Below, one piece after another: positions 44,167 through 53,120 of a stretch of DNA of 64,000 nucleotides. Below the pieces are notes generated by a model. The model did no database searches, was not told the DNA's origin, and worked only from the letters and a program-made list of their open reading frames with translations. The position numbers and the translations under genes were made by a program. Source of the stretch: Woeseia sp034521225 (GTDB taxonomy: Bacteria > Pseudomonadota > Gammaproteobacteria > Steroidobacterales > Woeseiaceae); assembly GCA_034521225.1 (NCBI GenBank), contig JAXHMR010000027.1:154343-218342 (forward strand), read 5' to 3'. Positions within the stretch are counted from its first letter, which is position 1. Each line of letters opens with the position of its first letter.

Positions 44167-45360
44167 TCAGTTAATAATCTTCGCGACGACGCCGGCACCC
44201 ACCGGTGGCCGCCTTCGCGGATGGCGAAGCGCAGACCGTCTTCATCGCGATCGGCGCGATCAGGTCCACCACCATCTGCACGTTGTCACCCGGCATCACC
44301 ATCTCGGTGCCCTCCGGCAACTCCACCGCGCCCGTCACGTCCGTCGTCCGGAAGTAGAACTGCGGCCGGTAGCCCTTGAAGAACGGCGTATGACGGCCAC
44401 CTTCATCCTTCGTCAGGATGTAGACCTCTGCCTCGAACTTCGTGTGCGGCGTAATCGAGCCCGGCTTCGCCAGTACCTGGCCACGCTCAACCTCTTCACG
44501 CTTCGTACCGCGCAGCAGCACGCCAACGTTGTCGCCCGCCTGGCCCTGGTCCAAAAGCTTCCGGAACATCTCAACACCCGTGCACGTCGTCTTGCCCGTG
44601 TCACGAATACCGACGATCTCGATCTCGTCGCCCACTTTCACAATGCCGCGCTCGATTCGGCCCGTCACTACCGTGCCGCGTCCCGAAATCGAAAATACGT
44701 CCTCGACCGGCATCGAGGAAGTCACCGTCTACTGGCACGCTCCGGCTCCGGTATGTAGCTCGTCCATCGCCTCAACCAGCTTCAACAATCGACGGCACGC
44801 CAATGTCCGACGTGTCACCGTCAAACGCCTTCAGCGCCGAACCCGTCACGATCGGCGTATCGTCGCCCGGAAACTCGTAGGTCGACAGCAGGTCACGAAC
44901 CTCCATCTCAACCAGCTCCAGCAACTCCGCATCGTCCACCTGGTCCGCCTTGTTCAGGTACACCACCAATGCAGGGAACGCCGACCTGGCGCGCCAGCAG
45001 TATGTGCTCGCGCGTCTGCGGCATCGGGCCGTCCGCCGCACTTACCACCAGTATCGCACCGTCCATCTGGGCAGCACCCGTGATCATGTTCTTCACGTAG
45101 TCCGCGTGTCCCGGACAGTCCACGTGCGCGTAGTGACGCGCACTGCTCTCGTATTCCACGTGAGCCGTTGCAATCGTGATACCGCGCGCCTTCTCTTCCG
45201 GTGCGTTATCAATCTGGTCGTAGCCACGAACCTCGCCGCCGTATGTCTCCGACATCACCTTCGTCAACGCCGCCGTCAACGTCGTCTTGCCGTGATCAAC
45301 GTGGCCGATCGTGCCTACGTTTACGTGGGGCTTCGTTCGCTCGAATTTTACTTTGGACAT
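44167..45360 (-). CDS. tuf: Elongation factor Tu, copy 2, seven small indels
   Basis: ATG 45360, stop TGA at 44167. Near-identical to copy 1. Relative to copy 1 it has gained one base near 44972, 44790, 44761, 44735 and 44716 and lost one near 44243 and 44204, for a net change of three bases; this gives three broken frames. G1 GHVDHGKTTL, DCPGHADY and the C-terminal FRTTDVTGAVELPEGTEMV are present. Downstream of tRNA-Thr, upstream of tRNA-Trp, matching tufB of other gammaproteobacteria. The indels are best explained as sequence error. Confidence 0.93.
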
Positions 45361-45461
45361 GTCCCTAACTCTCGTGAAATTTAACAATCCCGTCAGAAAT
45401 CCGGCAATTCACCGTGGCGTACTGCGAATTCCTGTCTATCCAATCTCTCCCAGTCGCTGAC

Positions 45462-45536
<75 letters not shown>

Positions 45537-45637
45537 AAATAGCCTGGTCAACTGTGACAGCGCCTCGTGACCGTATCGCGGCCGGAAGTTGCTGCCACGG
45601 CACTTCCCGTCCAGTTGTCGAGCACCGCCTTCCAGCA

Positions 45638-45711
<74 letters not shown>

Positions 45712-45795
45712 AAGCCCTGGTCCCGAGCACGTACGAGCTCAACGACCCCTGTTTCGTTCATAAAACCTGTCCAGTTCATAAAACCAGGTGCAGCG

Positions 45796-45820
45796 AAAAA
45801 ACGACGTATCACTACGTCGC
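45796..45820 (-). terminator. Intrinsic terminator between tRNA-Tyr and tRNA-Gly
   Basis: Minus strand CGACGTA-GTGA-TACGTCG followed by TTTTTT: a perfect 7-bp stem, tetraloop and U-tract. It would stop the tRNA-Tyr transcript before tRNA-Gly. The 382-bp tRNA-Tyr/tRNA-Gly gap also has a repeated GGTTTTATGAAC (minus strand, about 45757-45787) downstream of it, which could belong to a promoter for tRNA-Gly; otherwise no gene is visible there. Confidence 0.7.
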
Positions 45821-46093
45821 GCGATGGCCGAGCCCGGTTTTCAATTGCACAAGTTTCTGATGCACAAGAAATTCCGAGCAGCCCGTAACTGCAACCGTCC
45901 GAATTTTGGAAATCGATTTGCCTTATGTTCCCTTAAGAGAAACTGCACGCCTTGACGATTCAAGGTCCTTCGCTCTGCAGTCAATCTCAAGCCTCAGATT
46001 GTGTCGCGCGGTTCGTTCGTACTCAATCAGCCTGGTCAACAAGTCAGCCGTCCGGACTCGCCGTCCTCACCGCCATCCACCACTCACCGTATC

Positions 46094-46178
46094 TGGTGGA
46101 GGGGGTAGGATTCGAACCTACGTAGGCATAGCCAGCAGATTTACAGTCTGCCCTCGTTGACCGCTTGAGTACCCCTCC
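46094..46178 (-). tRNA. tRNA-Tyr (anticodon GTA)
   Basis: Class II tRNA: acceptor GGAGGGG/CCCCTCC, loop CTGTAAA with anticodon GTA, long variable arm, T-arm GTAGGTTCGAATCCTAC, discriminator A, encoded CCA. First RNA of the tRNA-tuf-secE cluster. Confidence 0.97.
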
Positions 46179-46195
46179 GCGGACACAAGCCGGCT

Positions 46196-46224
46196 ATTGT
46201 CTAATCCCGGTACCACCCTGTCAA
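46196..46224 (-). promoter_or_regulatory. Promoter of tRNA-Tyr
   Basis: Minus strand -35 TTGACA (46219-46224), 17-bp spacer, -10 GACAAT (46196-46201), then the GC-rich discriminator AGCCGG. A GC-rich discriminator is typical of stable-RNA promoters under stringent control. Confidence 0.75.
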
Positions 46225-46387
46225 CACTAAATCCGTCGCCAGCCGGCGGTCCCGGGCGTGCGCTTCACCGGACGCGGGGCGCGCATTGTCCGGACTGGGC
46301 AGCCGCCTGTCAACTCCGTTCGAGCGGAATACCGGACTTGAATTGGGACACCCTCGCGTCATTTGTTTCTGCCACCCCGAATTCCTG

Positions 46388-46570
46388 GCCCGGATTATTC
46401 ATGAACGGTTTGGTGCAGTGGTAGAGCGGAGGCGCACCCGGGGCACAGCTCTTCAGGGCTGTGCCGACAGGACATCCGGCGCCCGTTCAGTGACATAACC
46501 GGAGCGAACCTGAAAAGCCGCCGCCCGTGTCGGCTTCGCCTAAGCCGAAACGTTCATGAATAATCCGGGC
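46388..46570. repeat. 183-bp element with 20-bp perfect terminal inverted repeats
   Basis: Ends 46388-46407 and 46551-46570 are perfect 20-bp inverted repeats. Inside are two more hairpins: GGCACAGC/GCTGTGCC (about 46441-46465) and TCGGCTT/AAGCCGA near 46530-46548. No transposase frame fits. The right end abuts the stop codon of the VanY-like gene. The left end shares 15 bp and further motifs with 2748-2814. Either a MITE-like mobile element or a structured RNA. Confidence 0.75.
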
Positions 46571-47082
46571 TATAGCGCCCAATGCCATGGCTCGTAAATG
46601 AACCCGTCGTCGTTGTCGCGCGGGTAGGTCATTGAAAAGCCGAAGGTTGCAGCGTGTTCTGTCAGCCAGGCAAAGGCCCCGGATTGCTCGAACTCCTCGG
46701 TCAGCGGCCGGCTGCCGGGGGTCGCAATGTCTACCGCCCTGCCACTGTGGTGCTGGCTGAAGCCTGGCGCCGCGTTGACGGTCAGTATTTCGCCAATGGC
46801 CTGGCCCGCCGCCAGTTTCTTTTCAATCAGCCCCGCCTGGTAGTCGAAACTGCGAAACCCGGACACCAGCAGCAGGCTTATGCCATCCGCCGAGGCCGCT
46901 TCGCACATCGTCCGCCAGCGGCGGGCGCACTCGGGCGTAAGTCTTTGCATGCGCCCGACCAGGTTCGGCCCGACGTCGACCAGGTCCGCTACCTCGGGAT
47001 AGTGGCGCGGACGTCCGCCGGAGCCATAATCGCCGGGTATGCCGAGCTGCCGGTGTATGGCCTGTTGCGCCTTGCTGAGCAT
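46570..47082 (-). CDS. VanY-type D-alanyl-D-alanine carboxypeptidase (M15B)
   Basis: 170 aa from ATG 47082; an in-frame extension to 47211 is possible. Zinc peptidase motifs: GFSQHHSGRAVDIATPG (His and Asp ligands) and EPWHWAL (catalytic Glu and third His), plus GFRSFDYQAGLIEKKL. Such enzymes trim the terminal D-Ala of peptidoglycan stem peptides. No signal peptide is seen from either start, so location is uncertain. No vancomycin-resistance neighbours. Confidence 0.85.
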   Translation of the reverse strand: MLSKAQQAIHRQLGIPGDYGSGGRPRHYPEVADLVDVGPNLVGRMQRLTPECARRWRTMCEAASADGISLLLVSGFRSFDYQAGLIEKKLAAGQAIGEILTVNAAPGFSQHHSGRAVDIATPGSRPLTEEFEQSGAFAWLTEHAATFGFSMTYPRDNDDGFIYEPWHWAL

Positions 47083-47222
47083 GTCGGGGCCTGTCTCGGT
47101 ACAAAAACGCGGCGATTGTCCCACACTCCGCGCCGGCGGCAAGGCATCGTGTGCCGTGCGTGTGGCGGGCCGGCCCATTACAATGCGGACCCCATAGCCG
47201 CGCACAGCCACCAGGTACAGCG

Positions 47223-47949
47223 ATGAGTCGCGACGACATCTACGGGAGCGGCAAAGCGCCGGACGGTCCGTTCGAGTTCAGCGAGGCCGTGGCCGCGGTA
47301 TTTCCGGACATGCTGCGGCGTTCGATCCCGGGCTATGCCGAAACGATCGAGGCGATCGGCGCGCTGGCACGCCGCGTCGTCCGGCCGGACACGCGCTGTT
47401 ACGACCTCGGTGCCTCGCTGGGTGCGGCCACTCTTGCGATGCGCCGGGCTATCGATGCGCCAGGCTGCCGCATCATTGCCGTCGACAACTCCGCCGCGAT
47501 GGTCCGGCGCTGTCGCCGAAGCCGTCCTGGCCGACGGCAGCCACCTGCCGGTCGATGTGCTTGAAGCCGACATCCGCACACTGCCGATGGAAAACGCCTC
47601 AATGGTCGTCATGAACTACACGCTGCAGTTCCTGCCGCCCGACGAGCGTCCGGCGCTGATCCGCCGCATCCGGGACAGCCTGCACGATGACGGCGTGTTC
47701 GTGCTGTCAGAAAAGGTGGTGGACACGGATCCGGCCATCGAGGCCGTGCTCGCCGACCTGCATCTCGAGTACAAGCGCCGCAACGACTACAGCGCAATGG
47801 AAATCAGCCGCAAACGCGCCGCGCTCGATAACGTGCTGGTACCGGATTCGGTCCCGGCTCACCTCGCGCGACTTCGCAATGCCGGCTTCTCGCATGCCGG
47901 CGTCTGGCTCAGGTGGTTCAATTTTGTCTCGATCGTGGCGATTCGCTGA
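47223..47949 (+). CDS. cmoA: Carboxy-SAM synthase CmoA, one frameshift
   Basis: Converts S-adenosylmethionine and prephenate to carboxy-SAM for wobble-uridine modification. About 242 aa. MSRDDIYGSGKAPDGPFEFS, SAM motif CYDLGASLGAATLAMRRAI and VMNYTLQFLPPDERPALIRR are typical. A one-base change near 47508 splits it. The stop overlaps the cmoB start (TGATG), so the two are translationally coupled. Confidence 0.92.
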
Positions 47950-48914
47950 TGCAGCCGGGCGTTCTTGCCAGTCTCGAGACCGCCGGCCTCGACGGCTGGC
48001 GGCAGCTTGCACCCCTGCTCGAGCAACGCTTTGCGGACACCGCGCACGGCGACATGGCCAGCTGGCGCCGAGCGGTCGAGGACCTGCCGGCCGTTACGCC
48101 TGGCGGTGCCCGCCTCGATACCGATACGATCCGCCTGCTCGCGGACCCGCTGCCCGACGCTCTGCTTGAGCTCGTACGAAAGTCACTGCTCGCCCTGTCG
48201 CCGTGGCGCAAGGGCCCGTTCGATATCGGCGGCATTCATATTGACAGTGAATGGCGTTCTGACTGGAAGTGGAATCGCGCCCGTAGCGCGCTCGCGCCTC
48301 CTGACGGCCGCCTCATCCTCGATGTCGGCTGCGGTAACGGCTACTACGCACTGCGCATGCTGGGCGCCGGTGCGCGCGCGGTTGTCGGCATAGACCCGAC
48401 GCTGCTTTTCTGCATGCAATTCCGTGCGCTGCTGCATTTCCTGCCTGACCTGCCGGTGCATGTTTTGCCATTACGACTCGATGAATTGCCCGCCCGATGC
48501 CACGCATTCGATACAACATTTTCGATGGGCGTCCTCTATCACCAGCGATCGCCGCTCGGGCACCTGAAACAATTGCGCGAGACGCTAAGGCCCGGCGGTG
48601 AACTGGTACTCGAGACGCTGATACTGCCGGGCGACGAGCAGTGCTGCCGCACACCACCGGACCGGTATGCGCGCATGCGTAATGTCTGGCTGCTGCCGAG
48701 CCTGCCGGAGCTCCTGGTATGGCTCCAGCGCACTGGTTTCGTAACGACTGCCGTGTTGCCGATGTAACCGCAACCACGACGCACGAACAGCGCACGACGG
48801 AATGGATGCCATTCGAATCATTGGCCGAGGCTCTCGCGCCCGACGACCCGGACCGTACCGTCGAAGGCTGGCCGGCCCGCGCGCCGTGCCGTCGTTATCT
48901 GCCGGTCACCCTGA
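47949..48914 (+). CDS. cmoB: tRNA U34 carboxymethyltransferase CmoB, frameshifted
   Basis: Transfers the carboxymethyl group of carboxy-SAM to 5-hydroxyuridine-34, giving cmo5U. About 322 aa. PWRKGPFDIGGIHIDSEWRS, SAM motif LILDVGCGNGYYALRMLGAG, SMGVLYHQRSPLGHLKQLRE and TTEWMPFESLAEALAPDDPD match CmoB. Shifts near 48735 and 48875; the restored end is ARRAVVICRSP at TGA 48914. Confidence 0.93.
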
Positions 48915-48971
48915 GTGAGCTACTCGACACACAGCTGAGGTCGACTTGAGCCCCTGCCTTGACCCTCTGCC

Positions 48972-49016
48972 TTGACCAATGGTCACAATTTTCTTAAATT
49001 TCTGTTTTGACAGAAA
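48972..49016 (+). promoter_or_regulatory. Promoter and candidate auto-operator of the GbsR-like gene
   Basis: -35 TTGACC (48972-48977), 17-bp spacer, -10 TAAATT (48995-49000). A dyad TTTCTG-TTTTGA-CAGAAA (48999-49016) overlaps the -10 and start site, 12 bp before the ATG, and a second dyad TGACC-AAT-GGTCA (48973-48985) covers the -35. The arrangement suits autorepression by the MarR-type product. Confidence 0.6.
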
Positions 49017-49028
49017 GAAGCGAACACC

Positions 49029-49553
49029 ATGCAGATGACGCCGGCCGTCGAGAAGTACGTACTGCACTGGGGCGAAATGGGCACGCGCTGGGGCACCAAT
49101 CGCACCGTCGCCCAGATCCAGGCACTGCTGTACCTGTCACCGGAACCGCTGCGCGCCGACCAGATGGTCGAGCTGCTGTCTGTCGCCCGCTCGAACGTCA
49201 GCACCAGCATCCGTGAGTTGCAGAGCTACGGACTGGTGAAGATGACGCACGTGCTCGGCGACCGGCGTGACTATTTCGAATCATTGCACGACGTCTGGGA
49301 ACTGTTCCGCGTCATTATTGGACAGCGCAAGCAACGCGAACTGAACCCGACACTGACGATGCTCAGGCAATGTGCCGATGACGTCAGCGCGGAAGACCAG
49401 ACGGACCCGGTGACAAAGGAACGCATTCACAACATGCTCGGGTTCGTCAAATCGGCCAGCGACTGGTACGAGAATATCCACGATGTGCCGACGCCGGTGC
49501 TGAAAAAACTGATGAAGCTGGGCGCCGGTATCACCCGCTTCGTCAACAAATAA
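49029..49553 (+). CDS. GbsR/MarR-family transcriptional regulator
   Basis: 174 aa, intact. Winged helix with AQIQALLYLSPEPLRADQMV, ELLSVARSNVSTSIRELQSY (recognition helix) and GLVKMTHVLGDRRDYFESLH (wing). GbsR-like members often sense choline or other small molecules, but no glycine-betaine genes lie nearby, so the ligand is unknown. Single gene preceded by two dyads and facing the convergent DUF4437 gene. Confidence 0.9.
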   Translation: MQMTPAVEKYVLHWGEMGTRWGTNRTVAQIQALLYLSPEPLRADQMVELLSVARSNVSTSIRELQSYGLVKMTHVLGDRRDYFESLHDVWELFRVIIGQRKQRELNPTLTMLRQCADDVSAEDQTDPVTKERIHNMLGFVKSASDWYENIHDVPTPVLKKLMKLGAGITRFVNK

Positions 49554-49578
49554 CGCTGCAGGCAAACGGCGTACGGCG

Positions 49579-50364
49579 TCAGTTGACCGGCGGCGCCCCG
49601 GTGCAAGCGGCAACGGTCTCGGGCGTGACGCCCTTGCCCGTGCGCATCAACCAGGTAGCGGTCTCGACGGCCGCCTCCTCCGGGCCGCCGAAAACGGCGC
49701 CCGCCGGCCGGTAAAAATAGCCGCCCGGACTATAAACAGCGCTTACCGCCTTGCCGGCGACACATTCGCTGCCGCGGTAGCGGCCCGCCAGAAGGTAGCC
49801 CTCGACGATGCCTGGCAAGCGCTGCCAGGGCCGGCTCGTGCCCGGAGCGATTCGCAGCAACCAGGTGCGCGCGCCGGTCCCGGGGTCGTGCCGCAACTCC
49901 TTCTCGACCAGGCCGCCAAAGGCCGGCTGCGAAGTGGGCTGCCATTCGATCAGGTGGCTGCTCGCAATCAACGGTGTCTGGATGACGCTGGCCGGGTTGG
50001 CGTTGTTAAGGAAGTACAGCAGCGTGGCGCCTGACTCAGTGCTGATATTCGTGCCGCTCCATCCCGCCGGCAACCAGGCGTAACCCCCCTCGGTCAGTTC
50101 AAACTCGCCTAGCTGCAAGGGCCCGGTTCAATACAAACAGTTCCAGGCTCTTCGATGGATCGCCCCCGGTACTACCGCTCCAGTTCGCTGGCAGCAGCAG
50201 CCGGTTGCTGGTGCGCCGCGTCTGGGGATTGCCGGCAAACTGCTTCGCACGAATGCCGGGGAAACCTGCCAGAAACACATCAGGCAATTCATCGGCCTGC
50301 ACGAATGCCGGGTCAGGCGCGTCGGGACGGCTCGAAGCGCGACCGGCAGGAGCGGGACGATCAT
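49579..50364 (-). CDS. DUF4437 cupin-like secreted protein, frameshifted
   Basis: About 260 aa reconstructed. ATG 50364 (TTG 50376 also possible) opens a short signal peptide (MIVPLLPVALRA). After a shift near 50325: FVQADELPDVFLAGFPGIRA, NRLLLPANWSGSTGGDPSKS; after a shift near 50110: MQLGEFELTEGGYAWLPAGW and PAFGGLVEKELRHDPGTGAR, AVYSPGGYFYRPAGAVFGG. The two cupin-like halves fit DUF4437; function is unknown. Convergent with the regulator at 49029. Confidence 0.75.
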
Positions 50365-50476
50365 CAGTAATGCCAACGGGTATCCTGGATTGGTCGCGGC
50401 GTCAGGCGAACCAGGAAAGGCCAGGTCTTTCTGCGTTGTTATGAATGGCCATGCGCACGGTTCCTGTCAATGCCGC

Positions 50477-50572
50477 CGTCGCGAGCCGCCATGCGGCGTG
50501 GCGATCTCGCGACAATCACCGCTGAGCCAGGTGTACGAGGTCGCCACGCCGCTTCGCGGCTGCGCGATGACG
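50477..50572. repeat. Dispersed palindromic repeat, copy 1
   Basis: CGTCGCGAGCCGCCATGCGG, then GTGGCGATC, and about 30 bp later the inverted partner GGTCGCCACGCCGCTTCGCG ending CGCGATGACG. Same consensus as copies at 52951, 59141, 61647 and 63402. Confidence 0.7.
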
Positions 50573-50595
50573 TTCGTGCCACGAAGATACCGCGT

Positions 50596-50624
50596 AAAAA
50601 AGCCGCCCAGGCGAACTGGGCGGC
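50596..50624 (-). terminator. Strong intrinsic terminator without an upstream gene
   Basis: Minus strand GCCGCCCAG-TTCGC-CTGGGCGGC then TTTTTT: a perfect 9-bp stem, 5-nt loop and U-tract. No protein gene on the minus strand ends just upstream; it more likely closes the candidate RNA 50596-50880. Confidence 0.85.
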
Positions 50625-50880
50625 CCGATAGCGCGCGAGTGCAGTGGCGGGGCAGGCAGCGACGTCGGGAATCGCCGCGCTCCTGCGCCTGCGAATTGTG
50701 TCGCGTGTTAACTGCCACACTGGCGTATCGCTGACCGGCTGTCGCCCTTCCGGGCGGCGGAACGGCATCGCGGATGAGAGGTTTCGCGCTTTGCCATCGA
50801 CCGGCGTCGGCGTCCTGGCCTGCGGAAACGCCCGTGTTGCTCCCGTTACACCTCATCTCCGTGCGTACCGGTTTGGTACA
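50596..50880 (-). ncRNA. Candidate structured RNA of about 285 nt
   Basis: Bounded by a possible promoter (50887-50915) and the strong terminator at 50596-50624. Internal stems on the minus strand include CGCCC-GGAA-GGGCG (50743-50756), GCCA-GTG-TGGC (50714-50724) and GGCGT/ACGCC, and GATGAG (near 50855) pairs with CTCATC (near 50777). Several GGA motifs occur, one in a hairpin loop, as in CsrA-binding RNAs, but this is weak. Minus-strand reading frames here run straight through the terminator and look non-coding. No known RNA family was recognised. Confidence 0.4.
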
Positions 50881-50886
50881 GTGTGG

Positions 50887-50929
50887 ATCCTACTACATGT
50901 TGTGTGATTTATGAAATAGCGCACAACAT
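50887..50929 (-). promoter_or_regulatory. Possible promoter with overlapping dyad for the candidate RNA
   Basis: Minus strand -35 TTCATA (50910-50915), 17-bp spacer, -10 TAGGAT (50887-50892); each matches consensus at four of six bases. An 8-bp dyad ATGTTGTG (50897-50904) / CACAACAT (50922-50929) spans the spacer and the region upstream of -35 like an operator. The rest of the gap up to 51164 shows nothing clear. Confidence 0.4.
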
Positions 50930-51164
50930 ATGCCGGCGAGCACGGATCGTTAATGAATTTCGCGGCAGCCCACCAGCAGCCTTTTAGCGGCGCCATGGCA
51001 ATCGATGTCGGTCACAATAACGGCACCGGTGACGACAGCGGCGACCTGTGATTACATGCCTGGCTGTTGCATCGTCGCTCGCGGCGGGGCCTCTGCGATT
51101 GCCGGGCAAGGCGATCACTGAGGCAACAGCGCTGGACCTGAATTTTTTTCGCAAGGATGAATCG

Positions 51165-51833
51165 ATGAGCCTGGACTACACGAAGAAAAAGACCAATACG
51201 GTCAAACAGATGCGCGAAAAAGCGCGTTATGACCGCGACACAGTGCACGGAATACTGGATTTGGGCCTCGTCGCGCACGTTGCATTCGTCCAGGACGGGC
51301 AACCCGTCGTTGTGCCGATGATCCACGCTCGTGATGGGGAAACGCTTTGCCTGCACGGCGCACGGCCAGCAGCACGTTGGTCGGGTTGCTGGAGCAATGC
51401 GCGCAAATCTGTGTGAATGTCACGCTGGTCGACGGGATCGTGCTGGCACGGTCGGCTTTCAACTCGTCGATGAACTACCGGTCGGTGACGGTATTCGGCC
51501 GGCCGTCACTGGTTGAGGGCCATGACGAAAAGCTGCATGCCATGAAGTGCATCAGTGAACACCTGATGCCGGGACGCTGGGACGAGCTGCGCCCGCCGCA
51601 TGACAAGGAGGTCAAGATGACCGGCGTCATCGCTGTGAGCATCGACGAGGCATCCGCGAAGATTTCCAAAGGCCTGCCGGTGGATGAGGAAGAGGACTAC
51701 GACATCCCGGTCTGGGCCGGCACGCTGCCGGTTACCCAGACACTGGGCAAGCTGATCAGCGACAGAAGGCTGATTCCGGGCGCCGATGCCGTGGGCCGTC
51801 TGTGCGGTACCTGCCAAGCACCGGACGCTGTGA
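51165..51833 (+). CDS. Pyridoxamine 5'-phosphate oxidase-fold protein (NimA-like), frameshifted
   Basis: About 222 aa of the flavin-binding split-barrel superfamily. ATG 51165 after AAGGA. RYDRDTVHGILDLGLVAHVA, DGQPVVVPMIHARDG, then after a shift near 51370 LARSAFNSSMNYRSVTVFGR, GRWDELRPPHDKEVKMTGVI and EEDYDIPVWAGTLPV match the family that includes nitroimidazole-resistance-like and heme-related proteins. The C-terminus is uncertain: TGA 51833 if one more shift is assumed, otherwise 51886. Substrate unknown. Confidence 0.82.
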
Positions 51834-51917
51834 CTATCGCTGCGCAATCCGGTGGACGCGCATCCGGACGAAACGCGGTAACCTGATTGCAGGGTCCCGC
51901 ACCTACGGAGATTCGCC

Positions 51918-52937
51918 ATGACCAACGCCATCAACCGCCAGATTCACCTCGCCAGCCGCCCGACCGGCTCGGTCACGCCGGACCACGTTCGACGCGTCGA
52001 GGGCAAGGTACTTCCGCAAAAGCGGCGACGGCCAGCTGGTCGTACGCAACATTTACCTCTCCGTCGACCCGTACATGCGCGGGCGCATGAACGACGTCAA
52101 GTCCTACGTACCCCCGTTCCAGGTCGGCGAAGTCCTGCAAGGCGGCGTTGTCGGCCAGGTCATCGCCAGCAACAACAGGAAGTTCAGTGAAGGCGACTAC
52201 GTCACAGGCATGCTCGGCTGGGAGGATTACTCGCTGTCCGATGGCAGCGGGCTGCGCCGCATCAGCAAAGGCGACGCGCCGCTGTCGTATCACCTCGGCG
52301 TACTGGGTATGACGGGCATGACGGCCTACGTTGGCCTGCTGAAAATCGCCGAGGCCAAAGCCGGCGACACCGTATTCGTGTCGGCCGCATCCGGCGCGGT
52401 CGGCAGCATCGTCGGGCAACTGGCACGAATTCACGGCTGTCGCGTGACCGGATGCGCGGGCTCCGACGAAAAGGTCGAGCTGCTGACGAGCGAATTCGGC
52501 TTTGACGCCGGATTCAATTACAAGACCAGCAAGTCTATTCCGGACAGCATCAAAAAAGCCTGCCCGGACGGCATCGACGTCAACTTCGAAAATGTGGGTG
52601 GCGAGATTTTCGAGGCAGCGCTCTGGAATATGCGCAGCTTTGGCCGCATCGCCCTGTGCGGCATGGTCGCCAACTACAACGACGACCGGCTGCAACCGGG
52701 CCCGCGCGGCATGATGGCGGTTATCGGCCGGCGCCTGACGATTCGCGGGTTCATCGTGACAAATAGCCGGAGGCATGCAGCGAATACGTCGGTTTGGCCG
52801 GCACCTGGCTGGCCGAAGGGAAACTGATCTACCGCGAGACGGTTGCTGACGGCCTCGAGAACGCGCCTGCGGTTTTCATTGACATGCTCAAAGGCGGCAA
52901 TATTGGCAAGCAGATCGTCAGGATTGGTGACCAGTAA
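51918..52937 (+). CDS. NADPH-dependent MDR reductase, CurA type, frameshifted
   Basis: About 338 aa, zinc-independent medium-chain reductase related to curcumin reductase and leukotriene B4 12-hydroxydehydrogenase; reduces double bonds of alpha,beta-unsaturated carbonyls. ATG 51918 after CGGAG. After shifts near 52015: LVVRNIYLSVDPYMRGRMND, HLGVLGMTGMTAYVGLLKIA, nucleotide loop VFVSAASGAVGSIVGQLARI, GIDVNFENVGGEIFEAALWN. A last shift near 52770 precedes YVGLAGTWLAEGKLIYRETV and the end at TAA 52937. Confidence 0.9.
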
Positions 52938-52950
52938 GTCACGTCACAAC

Positions 52951-53052
52951 CCGTCGCGAGGCGCGCAGCGCCGTGGCGAATTCGTACCGGCTGCCTAAGG
53001 CGTTATCTGTGTGAGGTCGCCACGGCGCGCTGCGCGCTGGCGATGGGCGACG
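52951..53052. repeat. Dispersed palindromic repeat, copy 2
   Basis: CCGTCGCGAGGCGCGCAGCG with GTGGCGAA, and the inverted partner GAGGTCGCCACGGCGCGCTG about 30 bp on. Fills the gap between curA-like and the TonB-receptor terminator. Confidence 0.7.
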
Positions 53053-53068
53053 CCCCCTTTGACGCCCT

Positions 53069-53096
53069 AAAAAAAACCCCGGCAGTGCCGGGGTTT
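53069..53096 (-). terminator. Intrinsic terminator after the TonB receptor
   Basis: Minus strand AACCCCGGCA/TGCCGGGGTT stem followed by TTTTTTTT, 25 bp past the receptor stop codon. Confidence 0.88.
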
Positions 53097-53120
53097 CAGT
53101 TGTGTCATGCGGGAACTCGC

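Noticed and set aside
50596..50880. Glycine or cyclic-di-GMP riboswitch
   Set aside because: Short stretches such as GGCAAAG and CTCTCA resemble parts of these, but the required core motifs are absent and no gene lies downstream on the same strand.
50439..50907. Proteins on either strand between 50439 and 50907
   Set aside because: Minus-strand frames pass through the terminator and into a dispersed repeat; the plus-strand 87-codon frame has no recognisable features.
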